From assembly GCA_012295275.1 (NCBI GenBank), contig CM022672.1, forward strand, positions 12,077,904 to 12,141,903: a DNA stretch of 64,000 nucleotides. The letters run 5' to 3'. This DNA is from Chrysomallon squamiferum (taxonomy: Eukaryota > Mollusca > Gastropoda > Neomphalida > Peltospiridae). Below, piece by piece: positions 52,464-62,371 of the stretch. A program made the position numbers and the translations under genes. The notes below the pieces were generated by a model. It made no database searches, was not told the DNA's origin, and saw only the letters and a list, made by a program, of their open reading frames with translations. Position 1 is the first letter of the stretch. Each line of letters begins with the position of its first letter.

Positions 52464-55400
52464 AATAATAATGATAATTGAATATTCCCATATCCAGATA
52501 AAACAAAATCAGAAAAAAAAGGTTCCAAGAGAAGAAAACAACGATTTACCTGAATCCAGATAAATCTTAACTCTGATCAAATGTTTCAAAGAACAAGAAT
52601 GGTTAACTGATTTAACATGAATCCATCCAAAAACAAAATCAGACTAAAACTTGTACAGATGAAGAACAACACTAAACATACCTGGATCCAGATGAATCCA
52701 AACTCATAGTATGGGTAAGTTCCACGACCTGGTCCAGGGTACCAGGTTTGGGGTCTGACAAATTTGGTCGAAGGGGTAAAAGTTGCGTTCTGTCGAATCT
52801 TGTAGCGAACATGTGGAGGCAGCATTCCGTCTTTTTTTATGTTTTCAAACACAACTCCTGTAATTAGATTCACAGAGAGAAATTTACATTTCTGTAATAA
52901 AAACAGTTGTTTTGAAATTTAGAATAATAATGTGTGTAATTTTATTTAAATATTTAATAAAATAACAACAACAAACAATGGATTAACATAACTTTGAACT
53001 GTTCTCATTTTCAACAATCATTTATAAGCATACTGAGAAGACCATTTTTTTATCATTAATACATTACATTTAATACAGTTTAAAAAATATTTCCTAATTA
53101 AACAATTACCAACAATTACATTTATTTGATACTGTGAATTAGAACATATGTAGAAACCCATACCTGCCAAAACGCTGACGTTTTCGGAATATGCCTTTGT
53201 CAAGAAGTAGTCCACCATTGCTGTCTCGTTTGGAAAGCCCTGAAAGACGTTTAGACTGATTCCCTTGATCATGTGCAGCCAGCCACTGGCAGCATTGTCT
53301 ATCTCACGCAGCAGAGTCAGATACTGGCTGCTTGTGGGTACAGTTTTGTTCAAGAAGGAAGACAACTGAGGAATCTGAAACATCCAGCCGAACACTCCTT
53401 TGTGTTGTTGTATAGCTTGCTGCATCTGTTGAAAATAATGTAATGAAATAAACGTATCATAGCATAGCTTAACATAGAATGATGTAATGTAATGTAATGC
53501 AACATAATGTAATGTAACACAGTGTAAACATAACTTAATGCAATGTAATGTAACATAACTAATATAATATAATACAGTTACCTAACATATTGTAATGTAA
53601 CATAAAGTAATATAATATAACCTAACATAACAAAACATAACATTAAATAATGGAATACAATACAGCACAAATTAAGTTATTTTTAATTAATATATAAAAA
53701 ATAAATAATAAAAACAATAATAATACAATGTAATATTACAAATAACAAAACATCAATAAAAATATATATAACAATAAAACAACATTAGCTACAGTGTAAT
53801 AATGAATAAACAAATAAATATAAATAATTTTTAGAAAACATCATAAATATCTAAAAAGAAAAAAGGACATTTAAATAAAAAGCAATTATGAAAATGAAGT
53901 TAAAGGGATGTGTATGTATATGCATATTTGTGCTTGTCTGTATGTATGTGTGTTGCGTGCGTGCGTGCATGCATGTGTGTGTGTGTTTGTGTTTGTGTCT
54001 GTATGAGTATATATAGCATTTACCATTCTAATAGAATTCAAGTTGTGGGCTGTTTTGGGTTGTAGGAGGTAAGTTTGAAGTTCTTTTGATACATTCAGCC
54101 ATTTCTCTGCATATTTCCCAACAAGATCGATGAAGGCAAATGTTGTATTAGCCTAAAACAACAATAAAAAAAACAATTTCAGTGAAAGTGTATCTCCATA
54201 ATTCAGTGAAAGTGTATCTCCATAATTAATTTGGTGTAATTAAATTATAATGTTGACAAGTGAAACATAGATCTGAAGCAAAAAAAACAAAAGTATTATA
54301 AAAAATTAACATTTCCATGTGACTAGTATTATCTATGGATTATATTTTTAAGAAATATATATTCATTTTAGTGCTGCTAATGTATCTGAAAAATAATTTG
54401 TTAGTTTTAAATTCTGTTGAATAGACAGATATTTTACATTTAATACTTATATTTATTTTTTATCTTTACATTTATTGTAGTTTTTAAAATATTTGCTAAT
54501 TAAAACAAAGGGAATGCTAATAAATATATTTTTACAGCATTTTTTATTAAAAAAAAAAATAATAAAATTTTAATTTATATTTCATTTAAGAAAAATGTAT
54601 TATTTAATAATCAGAAAAAAAAAAAAAAATTGTAAACAAGAAAATTGATATATCTGAATAATAACATTTAATAATTAAAAATTAAAAAAAAAAAAATCTT
54701 ATAACTAACTCACTTAAAAGTTAACTTTATAATTCATAATTCATGTTACAAATAAATCCAGCTAAGTGATTACATTTTATATCTTTAATACCTGCTTTTA
54801 ATACTTTTTAATTATTAAGTAAAATAAAGGCATACCTGTTAATGATGATTTTAATACTTTTTAATTATTAAGTAAATTAAAGCTATACCTGTTTAATAAT
54901 GATTTTAATACTTTTTAATTATTAAGTAAATTAAAGCTATACCTGTTTAATGATGATTTTAATACTTTTTAATTATTAAGTAAATTAAAGGCATACCTGC
55001 TTAATGATGATTTTAATACTTTTTAATTATTAAGTAAAATAAAGCTATACCTGTTTAATGACGCTGTCAGCAGAGGTGTTGTCAGGAGCGTACAGCACTT
55101 TGGGGTTGCTGTAGAGGATGTGGAAGATAATTCCTAACATCCTCGCTTGTCTTGACGACAGTGCAGCTTCTTCTGAAACAATTTCAACATTTAATGTAAA
55201 ATAAAAATAAAAAATAAATCTGTTTTGTAAAAAAAAAAAAAAAAGTCAAAAATATAAACCAAAACTTCTGAAACACTGTCAACATTTAATGTAAAATAAG
55301 AATGAAATAAAAACTGTTTTTATAAAAAAAAAGTCAATAATATAAACTCTGAAACAATTTAAGTAATAATTTAAAAACATAAACTAATAATACATTTTTT

Positions 55401-58400
55401 TAAACTAACATAAAAAAAAAGATTAATGCAATAAAATAATTATGAAATGAAATGAACACTGTATGTAAAAATAATAATTACAAAATTTCTATAAAAATAT
55501 ATGTAATAAATATAAAAATAACTTATGAAAAGAGTTACAAGTGGAAAACTATCAAATTTGAAAATTCAGTAATTGCTGAACATTTTACATTCACGCCACT
55601 AGAAAAATTTAATGACACTTGAATGCTATATAACAGAGAGCACTCTGGTTTTAGAATCATTCCAACATTACTACCTGACTGTTCAGAATCATCATCACTG
55701 CTTCCCAGTGGGTTTGACATGGGAGGTTTGCCACAGACAGTTTGCTGCATGAAGGACCAGATCTTCATCAAGCCTTTTGGATGGTGTTGTGAATGATGGC
55801 CAGAATCCTGATTTCAGAAAATGAAAATTTCAATTTTTTTTTTTTTTTTTTTTTAAACACACAAAATGCATATACAAATATATATCACACTTAAAATTAA
55901 TTATTATTATTATTTTTGTAATTTTTTTATGAAAGAAGCAATGAATTTGTATCTAGATTTAAAAAAAATTACCTGTATTAATGAAAAAAAGATATAACTG
56001 ACTCAGTTTTTGTAATATATTATTTACATTAAATATTATTTGTTTTATAGTATAAATCAAATTATATACTATTTTTCTTATCATTTTCAAAATTTCTCTT
56101 CTGAAAATATATTATTGAACTAATTATTTATTAACAAATGTAATTATTTTAAACTTAAACCTGTGAAAACAAAATTTAAAAATAAAGATGAAATGATCAA
56201 AAATAAATCTAACTGTATCAGAAGAGTTCTGGCTGCTGCTGTTGCTGCTGCTGGTGTCAGTGGAGTTGCTGAAGTCCAGTGTGCTAAGTGGCAACATCGC
56301 TACCAGCTTGGACAACATTTCTAGATCTGTTTGGAACTGAACAAACTGGTTTACCTGGAGACAGCAGATAAAAACAAAGACATTGATTGAAATAAGGAAT
56401 TCGTGAAAGTGTAATAAAATTTATACAGTTTGTTAAATCATGCCAAATTAATGTTTTTTAAAACAAATTCTAAAGACAAAACTACCAAAAAAAAAGAAAA
56501 AAAAAGGCAGTTTATGTTTTGTGTCAAAATAAATTTCATTAATGTGTGACTTTATTTATTTATTTATTTTTATTTTTATTTTTATCTTTATCTTTTATTT
56601 TTTATTTTCATTTTCATTTTCATTTTCATTTTCATTTTCATTTTTTTTTATTTTTTTTTTTTTTTTTTTTTATTTAATTTTTATTATTATTTTTTTTTAA
56701 TTAATTTTTTTTATTGTTTATTATGTTTTTCATGTAATAAAAGACAGGAACTAGAATAGTCAAAGTACTGTTCTGAAGGCATTTTTTACATTGTCAGCTC
56801 ATCTAAAAAGCTTAGTAAACAATGATATCTATGTTGTTTACTTTAGATCTAATAAAGAGGTACACATTGCTGAGCTATCAATTGATTTTACCAGAAACAT
56901 CAAATAAACTGTTATAACTGTTATACTTAAAAAATATTTCACATACCTTTTTAACAAAGTTGTTAACCTTCTGGGTTGTGGTTGACAGATTAACTGCCTT
57001 GAGGTGTAACTGAAAAAAATTAAAAACACATTTCAGTTTAACAAGAAAACAAATTTGTATTATTGTTGTTGTTGTTGCTGCTGTTGTTTGTTGTGTTTGC
57101 TGTTACTGCTATTATCATTAGGCTTATTATTATAATTATAATTATCTTCATCATCATCATCATTACTACTATTATTATCTTTATTTATTCATTATTATTT
57201 ATTATTATAATAATTATTATTATTACTATATTTTTATTATTATTGTTTTTATTATTATTGTTGTTGTTAGTGTCATTATTTTTTATTATTATCATCATGA
57301 TCATCATTATTATTCTATTTTTATTATTATTATTATGTTAAAATTGCAGCTTGTTATTCTACATACTTGTAACTTAAAGAAACATAAAAGTCTGCAGATT
57401 TATTACTCACATGAAACATTAGTTATTTTAAATAAGAGAGAAAAAACCCATCCAGAATGATGAAGAAAAATACCAACAGTAATATAACCATGTTTGTTTC
57501 CGTTTATTTATTTACAAGAAAAACAACAGTGGGAACAAAAAAAAAATAATAATAATAATAAACAAATAAATAAAAAAAAGTCTCTTTATTCTAAAGTCAC
57601 CAACCAGACAGTTTATGTATTTTATGTTAAAATTGGATTTCGTTATTCAATGCCTGAGAAATGTTTGTGTGTGTTTTTTCCATGGAAACTGAACATAAAG
57701 AATGTGACTACTTCTGTGACACACACACACACACACATGCACAAAATTCTCTAGGTGTTTTATTTTATTTTTTAACATTCTGCAGCGTTTTTTTTACTAC
57801 ATATTAAAATATGAAATGTGATACAAATTATTATAGTATGAAAATATTTTGAATAAAGTATAAGAATATAATAACACTGTGATAAATACTACAGAAAGAT
57901 TGTAATGTAATTATAATGACATCATTCTGAATAAAGCAGCTCTGTCTAAACTTTATTCTGCTCACTTTCAAAACACTGTAAAATTTGACTGCCCACCAAA
58001 CTCAATAATTTTATTTAATGAATTGAACGTAAATGATATTTATTAAAGTTTAAATAAAAGCTGATATTACTTACTTTGTTTATAATGTTTTGGTCTGTGA
58101 CAGATGATTTTAGATAGGATGATAATTCATTCAGCTGATGAACAGTCAGATTGCACAGTCGATGTTGTAGATCCTCCTGAAACAAAAAACCACACACACA
58201 TCTAAATTATTAGAATAAAGTCAAAGATAAAAGTATAATTCCTTTAAAAAAATAATAATAATAAATAAAAATTTAAAAAAATAAAAAATTAAAACATTAA
58301 AAATAAAATAGCAATAAATAAAATAAATATTTAATTAAGATAAATACCTTATTAATTTATCACATATGTGTGTGTGTGTCTGTGTGTGAAATAATAATAA

Positions 58401-59531
58401 TTAATAAACAAATAAATAATTAAAGCTATATGCATTCTTACTAAAAAAAACAACAACAAAAACTCTAAATAATTACTAAACAATTATTCATACAAAATCA
58501 GATTATAGTAACAATAATGATTATAAACAGAGCTTTGCATTCATAAAAAAAAAAGATCAAAAATTCAAAACTCCTACCATTTGAGAGACATTCTGTGTAG
58601 GCGAAGGGACTAGAAACTGATGTAAAAATGTTTTATCACAGGCTAACTTGTGTAAAGAGGAAGGGGAAAACAACACAATCTGAAACAGAATGACAATATA
58701 TTAATAAAAACTTAAAAACCCAATGTATTAACACATCAAAAATAATATTTCATACATTAAAAAAAAAAAAAAAAAATTGTGAATCTTTGTATAAATATAT
58801 CTGAAAATTATGCATTAATATATTAAGTAAAAACATATTATTAAGCATAAAGAGAAAATGGTACTAATATTAACATAAGCAGTATTAAAATAATAAAGAT
58901 TTAATAATGAACAATATTATGAATTAGATATTATTTTGGCCCTCAAATAATTTTCAGGTACAAGTATTTTTATTATTTACTTTTTATAGTAATATAAAGT
59001 ACAGTTAATGAAATTTATTTTTAAACTGTTATAACTGATTCAGCTACAAATAATTTTATTATACTTTAATATTTAATAATTATAAATAAAAAAATATTAA
59101 ATTAAAGATCCAACAGAATTTTTATAGATGATTTACCTTCAACAACTGGGCCATCTGTTTTGGTGAAATAATGAAAGGACTGTTATACTTGTTCACAACT
59201 TCCATCAAAACATCCATAATGTCAGCAATATTGTTTTTCTCCAGCACTCTGGGATTACGTAGAAGTTCATCTAGGATTTTTCCTGCTATATCCTTCCTGA
59301 ATGAACTGGATTTCCTGGATTCTAATTCTGCCACAATGGATCTGACAGTGGTTTGCAAAAGATCCCTTTCAGCCTCTTGCAGGGTGTTGTGTGTCTGTGA
59401 TGAATCATGTGAGAAAAACAAAATATCTTGCTGTATATTCCGTTTTCGTCGATGGAGGGAATGTTGCAGAAGTTCCATGTTCTCTCCAAACAAAAATTTG
59501 TACAGCTGAAATTAAAGATTTTAAATTATAA

Positions 59532-59562
<31 letters not shown>

Positions 59563-61186
59563 ATACCATCTTTAAGAATAAATAGAAAGTAAAAATGAAA
59601 ACCAATTTTTATTAAATATTTGTCATCAAAAATTCTTTTTTAACTATTTGTTTCATAAAGTATATTTCAGTTTCTTTAACAAAATGTAAATTATCAATAT
59701 AAAATTTGTATGAATGGTTATTTTAAAAGTTTAAAATAAATTATTATATTTCAGTTTCACTCTAAAACAGTATGCTCAAATTCTTTTTCTTTTTTTATGA
59801 AGTAGCAAATTTCCATTTCTTTATAAAATACTTTAAGTAGCCTATTTAACTTCTTAACGAACCAATATTGAAATATTTAAGCAGTTTGGTGAAGACAGCA
59901 ATATTACTGAGAATTTCAGTTTCAGTTTTACTAACAAACCTTTTTAATGGCAATAGTAGAATTGAGCAGGGCTGTGGCATCATCTACAGGCAGTGAAAGG
60001 TTGCTAGTGAGAAAATGTTTAAACTTCTTCACATTGGTTAGAACTGATCTTAGAGGAAAATCTAGAAAAAAAAGAAAGAAAAGAAAAGAAGACAAATAAA
60101 TACATTAATGGTCTGTGTCAAAATGGTTTCAAGAATTGGTGAACTTTTTTTTTTTAAATGAACAAAGCATTGGTCAAGTATAAAAAAAATAATTTTATAG
60201 ATACATAAGCATAGAATATATATATATATATATATATAAAAATGAGACAATTTTACAATAAAATAATAATAAGAATAATAATAAGCATAATAATACGAAT
60301 AAATACATATACATATACATTATATATATATATATATATATATATGAGAATCCTTTTTCATTTATTTATTTATTTTATTATGATTTTAGTTGTTGTGGTA
60401 AATTGATTTAATTAATTTAATATATATATATATATATAATCGATCAATTAAATCAATTTACCACACAACAACTTAAATCATAATAAAATAAACAAACAAA
60501 CAAATAAATAAAAAAAGGATGCTAATGATGCTGAAGGATATATGATGACAATAATAATAATACACAAATCTTACTTGTTGCGTTTTCAAAACTGTCGTGT
60601 AAAAAGGCAGGATCATCGATGATGCTACGATACATATCTGGCAGTTTGTCCATTTCTTTGGGCGTGAAACCAGGATCAAAATAATGGTGGCTGTCTGCAA
60701 CAGCCTGCAGTTGACTTAGCAATGATTTAGTTGATCTGGTTGTAAAGTAAAAAAATAAAAATTTTAAATTATAATTTGCAATTTATATATATTTTGGTAT
60801 TTTTTAAATATCTGATATGAATTTTGATATGAATATAATAATAATTTAAATGCATTTAATTAATAAAATAAATGTTAAATAATTTATTACAATTATTACG
60901 TAAAATATTCCTGCTTAAAATTATCAAAATGACCACCCTGGAATTCTCTGCATATATGGATAAACTGTAAATATATAGCTTTATGTAACAGAATAAAATA
61001 TTAAAGTTTGTAAAGTTACTAGCATTGTAAATACATGTCAAATGAACATCCATTATCTGAAATTCTGAAATCTTAGACACTTTGCATATTATTGTTGTTG
61101 TTGTTGTTGTTATTATTTGTATTATTATCAAAACATATTAAAATCACACTAAAAAACAGCATATATCAATTCATTATCACAAATGC

Positions 61187-61236
<50 letters not shown>

Positions 61237-61520
61237 CACGCGCACATGTGGTTTAGGATTAAAGAATCTTGACCAGATTATAGTGCCATCATGTGTGAGT
61301 GTGTGTGTGTAAACAACATAATATGTTGAAAATTGAATGATGGGACTATAATCTTCCTAGAATCCTTAATCCTAAACCAAACGTAACAGGAATTTAAATG
61401 CTGTTCACCTTGAGTTTGGGAAATTCATGAAGCCCCACTGGTCTCGTACACCGTTTTCACAAAACATCTGCATAATTGACACAATGCCAGAGGATGGCAA
61501 CGGCTTTGCTTGATACTGAA
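31395..61520 (-). CDS. ABCA2: ABCA2-type full-size ABC transporter (46 exons in window, N-terminal exon(s) missing)
   Basis: I could chain 46 exons from 61409-61520 to 31395-31646 with consistent phase and no internal stop: 2442 residues plus a partial codon, against about 2436 for human ABCA2. The order is large lumenal loop, TMD1, NBD1, linker, second lumenal loop, TMD2, NBD2 and C-terminal tail, the ABCA plan. ABCA2 is favoured over ABCA1/4/7 by GKPLPSS-like and [51 protein letters not shown], and [20 protein letters not shown]. Vertebrate ABCA2 sits in late endosomes and lysosomes and affects sphingolipid and cholesterol handling; the same role here is inference. The signal-anchor/first helix exon should lie right of 64000. 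One intron appears to be GC-AG (donor at 48436). Confidence 0.97.
32318..32420. repeat. (AAT)n/(ATT)n self-complementary tract
   Basis: A TAA run is followed directly by a TTA run, so the tract can fold on itself. It lies in an ABCA2 intron. Confidence 0.9.
32689..36866 (-). CDS. ABCA2: ABCA2 exons for nucleotide-binding domain 2
   Basis: Exons 36746-36866, 36343-36414, 35739-35845, 34807-34948, 34099-34233, 33360-33463 and 32689-32893. Motifs: Walker [16 protein letters not shown]-loop GYCPQFDSL, signature [12 protein letters not shown], Walker [14 protein letters not shown] (split between 34099 and 33463), and H-loop SSHSMEECE. Vertebrates commonly have LTSHS where this has LSSHS, a conservative change. 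All ATPase residues are present. Confidence 0.97.
33919..33953. repeat. (CA)n microsatellite
   Basis: Perfect CA run in an ABCA2 intron. Confidence 0.95.
34931..35400. repeat. Tandem array (about 130-145 bp units) carrying the 5' edge of ABCA2 exon 34807-34948
   Basis: TGCATGTCCTTAGTAACACTG at the real exon edge (34931-34951) recurs as TGCATTTCCTTAGCAACACTG at 35064-35084, and in more decayed form near 35211-35230 and 35338-35359. Flanks such as ATTCCATGCAGA and TATAATATGTAG are shared by the first two copies. Confidence 0.9.
35848..35975. repeat. (AAT)n/(AAAT)n microsatellite
   Basis: Starts a few bases from the acceptor of exon 35739-35845. Confidence 0.95.
37256..39784 (-). CDS. ABCA2: ABCA2 exons for transmembrane domain 2
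   Basis: Exons 39610-39784, 38904-39019, 38374-38521, 37743-37866 and 37256-37388. They encode [97 protein letters not shown] and the last helix [18 protein letters not shown]. This matches the second six-helix half of ABCA transporters. Confidence 0.96.
38200..38283. repeat. (ATC)n/(ATT)n microsatellite
   Basis: Triplet run in an ABCA2 intron. Confidence 0.95.
38501..38690. repeat. Two-copy tandem duplication (113 bp) carrying the 5' edge of ABCA2 exon 38374-38521
   Basis: ATCACAGGTATGATCGACCA then CCTGTAA (38501-38527; the exon starts at 38521) recurs at 38614-38640 as ATCACAGGTATGGCTGACCA then CCTGTAA. Downstream CAGAAATACCTGT and TTAAATTAATAATAAT are also shared. Confidence 0.95.
39181..39230. 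repeat. (CT)n microsatellite
   Basis: CT tract with one GTGA interruption, in an ABCA2 intron. Confidence 0.95.
39785..40140. repeat. Tandem duplications beginning at the acceptor of ABCA2 exon 39610-39784
   Basis: CAAGACAAAACAAACCAATA then CCATAA (39788-39813) includes the polypyrimidine tract and recurs at 39892-39917. A second, nested duplication of about 115 bp links 39920-40020 with 40035-40130 (GTATAAATGTACGTAATATGG). Confidence 0.85.
40380..42937 (-). CDS. ABCA2: ABCA2 exons for helix 7 and the second lumenal domain
   Basis: Exons 42353-42937, 41686-41881, 41200-41305, 40946-41057 and 40380-40443. The first is the gene's longest and includes helix 7 ([16 protein letters not shown]) and the ABCA2-typical [23 protein letters not shown] cysteine pair follows. 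The rest covers [36 protein letters not shown] and [13 protein letters not shown], the conserved lumenal cap that precedes TMD2. Confidence 0.95.
41090..41545. repeat. Triplet microsatellite blocks around ABCA2 exon 41200-41305
   Basis: GTA/GAT repeats on one side (41100-41165) and AAC/AAT/AGT repeats on the other (41315-41540). They create spurious poly-Leu and poly-Ile ORFs over 41182-41605. Confidence 0.95.
42990..43300. repeat. Three-copy tandem repeat, 91-92-bp units
   Basis: CTTGAATGTAATTTACAAAT begins copies at 43015, 43107 and 43198 in the intron upstream of exon 42353-42937. Confidence 0.9.
43505..43548. repeat. (ATT)n microsatellite
   Basis: Perfect ATT run in an ABCA2 intron. Confidence 0.95.
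43700..43978 (-). CDS. ABCA2: ABCA2 exon for the central linker
   Basis: A single 279-nt exon encoding a polar, acidic, Ser/Thr-rich, probably disordered linker ([22 protein letters not shown]) between the NBD1 regulatory segment and helix 7. Sequence conservation is low, as expected for this part. Phase 1 at both ends. Confidence 0.85.
44268..48507 (-). CDS. ABCA2: ABCA2 exons for nucleotide-binding domain 1
   Basis: Exons 48437-48507, 47960-48069, 47244-47375, 46707-46787, 45948-46144, 45049-45234 and 44268-44567. Motifs in order: Walker [12 protein letters not shown] (split across 47960/47375), Q-loop CPQHNVLF, signature [10 protein letters not shown], Walker B TVILDEP with D-loop [14 protein letters not shown], and H-loop STHHMDEAD. 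The domain looks catalytically intact. The last exon carries the ABCA regulatory segment ending [11 protein letters not shown]. Confidence 0.97.
45400..45500. mobile_element. Possible second relic of the dispersed SINE-like repeat
   Basis: TTTTATGCACCTTCCCA at 45419-45435 and GACAGCAAGGGATATTTTT at 45481-45499 match two consecutive blocks of the element suspected at 8424-8495, but in rearranged order. It lies in the largest unexplained part of the intron between exons 45049-45234 and 45948-46144. Confidence 0.35.
46141..46570. repeat. Degenerate tandem array (about 75-115 bp units) starting at the acceptor of ABCA2 exon 45948-46144
   Basis: The exon edge GCATTCTTTGAAAAAAAAAC has decayed copies at about 46217, 46331, 46419 (GCATGTTTTCAAATAACAAA) and 46513 (GCATGCTCTTAAAACAG). 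Each is followed by AAGATAAT- and GATATCAG-like blocks. Confidence 0.7.
47040..47240. repeat. Degenerate tandem repeat, about 55-bp units
   Basis: CAGTCTTTTAGTAATTTAAC and ATAAAATAAAGTTATA recur three to four times in an ABCA2 intron, beside the exon 47244-47375 donor. Confidence 0.75.
48435..48437 (-). other. ABCA2: Non-canonical GC splice donor in ABCA2
   Basis: The exon ending IENLTK must join VYKVGKKM of the next exon in phase 0, as in all ABCA proteins. The only position that allows this has AAG in the exon followed by GCGAGT in the intron. The GTAAAA four bases further would break the frame. The intron therefore looks like a GC-AG type. Confidence 0.8.
48888..51952 (-). CDS. ABCA2: ABCA2 exons for transmembrane domain 1
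   Basis: Exons 51849-51952, 51537-51651, 50807-50997, 50384-50534, 49492-49696 and 48888-49067. They encode the helix bundle: [19 protein letters not shown], the coupling segment YEKEQRLKE then [37 protein letters not shown] and [19 protein letters not shown]. The last exon gives the conserved [12 protein letters not shown] entry to the cytosolic side and a variable linker. Confidence 0.95.
49210..49465. repeat. Degenerate minisatellite, about 32-bp units
   Basis: Blocks like CATTTTGATATCTATTTAAA recur about seven times up to the donor of ABCA2 exon 49492-49696. Confidence 0.8.
51240..51525. repeat. (TG)n/(TATG)n microsatellite
   Basis: Ends a few bases from the donor of ABCA2 exon 51537-51651. 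It produces long spurious ORFs of V/C/Y and T/H. Confidence 0.97.
52682..61520 (-). CDS. ABCA2: ABCA2 exons for the first lumenal domain
   Basis: Thirteen exons: 61409-61520, 60575-60735, 59940-60061, 59137-59505, 58578-58679, 58075-58176, 56947-57009, 56214-56354, 55675-55807, 55051-55172, 54024-54152, 53164-53425, 52682-52857. They encode the long loop between helix 1 and helix 2, with many N-X-S/T sites (NLS, NVS, NTS, NKT). Recognisable ABCA2 anchors are [50 protein letters not shown] and [10 protein letters not shown] Ser/Asn-rich insert ([12 protein letters not shown]) in exon 56214-56354 and the exon 55675-55807 have little counterpart that I recall and look lineage-specific. Confidence 0.93.
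53430..53680. repeat. Degenerate (TAATG)n pentanucleotide array
   Basis: TAATG and TAACA pentamers cover most of the start of the intron upstream of exon 53164-53425. It yields a spurious minus-strand ORF. Confidence 0.9.
54176..54226. repeat. Perfect 24-bp tandem duplication
   Basis: Two adjacent copies of TTCAGTGAAAGTGTATCTCC plus ATAA, close to the acceptor of ABCA2 exon 54024-54152. Confidence 0.95.
54789..55060. repeat. Six-copy 53-54-bp tandem array carrying the donor site of ABCA2 exon 55051-55172
   Basis: ACCTG plus TTTAATGATG marks copies at 54790, 54834, 54887, 54941, 54995 and 55049; the last is the true exon 3' edge. Units share TTTTAATACTTTTTAATTAT and TAAGTAAA. In gene sense every copy reads CATTAAACAG followed by GTAT. 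Confidence 0.97.
57060..57345. repeat. (TTG)n/(ATT)n microsatellite
   Basis: Extended triplet array in an ABCA2 intron. It generates a spurious 92-aa Leu/Ile-rich ORF. Confidence 0.95.
59539..59563. repeat. (GA)n microsatellite
   Basis: GA run about 30 bp from the acceptor of ABCA2 exon 59137-59505. Confidence 0.95.
60350..60520. repeat. Long imperfect inverted repeat (hairpin) in ABCA2 intron
   Basis: Left arm 60350-60413 and right arm 60446-60520 are reverse complements with a few mismatches and small length differences. Matching blocks are GGTAAATTGATTTAATT with AATTAAATCAATTTACC, and ATCCTTTTT with AAAAAGGAT. The 32-bp loop is mostly AT repeat. Confidence 0.9.
61190..61233. repeat. (TG)n microsatellite
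   Basis: TG run adjacent to the inverted repeat at 61251. Confidence 0.95.
61251..61377. repeat. Imperfect inverted repeat, about 42-bp arms
   Basis: GTTTAGGATTAAAGAATC and GATTATAGTGCCATCAT (61251-61292) pair with ATGATGGGACTATAATC and AGAATCCTTAATCCTAAAC (61337-61377) with few mismatches. The loop of about 44 bp contains a short TG run. It ends 32 bp from an ABCA2 exon donor and looks like a small foldback element. Confidence 0.9.
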
Positions 61521-61559
61521 CTGCAAAACAAGGAAATCAATTCTTATTAAAACAGTGGT

Positions 61560-62075
61560 CTCACCCATATGTACCACTAATAAAATATCACATAGTAACG
61601 ACTTTATTAAACCTTTGCATGTGGACCTGTAATAAAATACTGAGTATTTTAAATATCAGTCTAACTAACCTTTACATATGTACCAAAGTATCAAAATAAT
61701 TATAATATTAAATGGGAATTTAACACACTGAAATAAAATTTAAATAATTATAAAACAAAAAATTTGACAAAACTTTTTATGACAAAAATAATTATATATT
61801 AAAAACAATTTTCAATATATATCTGTAACAACATAATAATGTATTAAATAATAGTTTAACAAATCTTAATGTATGGATCAGAAATAACTTAAGTACATGC
61901 CAGTACTTAATTGGATTTTTATATGAATTGGAATCAAGATAATTATATATTATACAGTAGTTTGATGCAGCAGTTTGGAATAAGTACCCGTAACATGATA
62001 ATTATCTATTAAACAGGAATTTAACAAACATTTATATATGTACTGGTATCAAAATATTTATACATTAAACAATCT

Positions 62076-62135
<60 letters not shown>

Positions 62136-62286
62136 CATATAATACAGCATGTTTGTATTCTGTAATCAAATAATTATATTTCAAACATGATTTAATGAAG
62201 TTTCTGTACTAGTTCTAGTAATAAAATAATTAATATAATTAGATATTAATGTATGCTTACTGGTAATAAAATAATTATGTTTAACA

Positions 62287-62290
<4 letters not shown>
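61560..62290. repeat. Degenerate minisatellite and (TC)n tract in ABCA2 intron
   Basis: Loosely repeated blocks such as AATTTAACAAACATTTATAT and GTACTGGTATCAAAATA recur about every 70 bp. A TC tract lies at 62071-62132. Confidence 0.65.

Positions 62291-62370
<80 letters not shown>
62290..62370. repeat. (TC)n microsatellite
   Basis: Long pure CT tract, the second within 300 bp. Confidence 0.97.

Positions 62371-62371
<1 letters not shown>

Noticed and set aside
54789-55060. Regular direct repeats considered as a CRISPR-like array
   Set aside because: Units are contiguous with no variable spacers, inside a eukaryotic intron; it is a minisatellite.
57063-57341. 92-aa Leu/Ile ORF
   Set aside because: TTG/ATT microsatellite in an intron.
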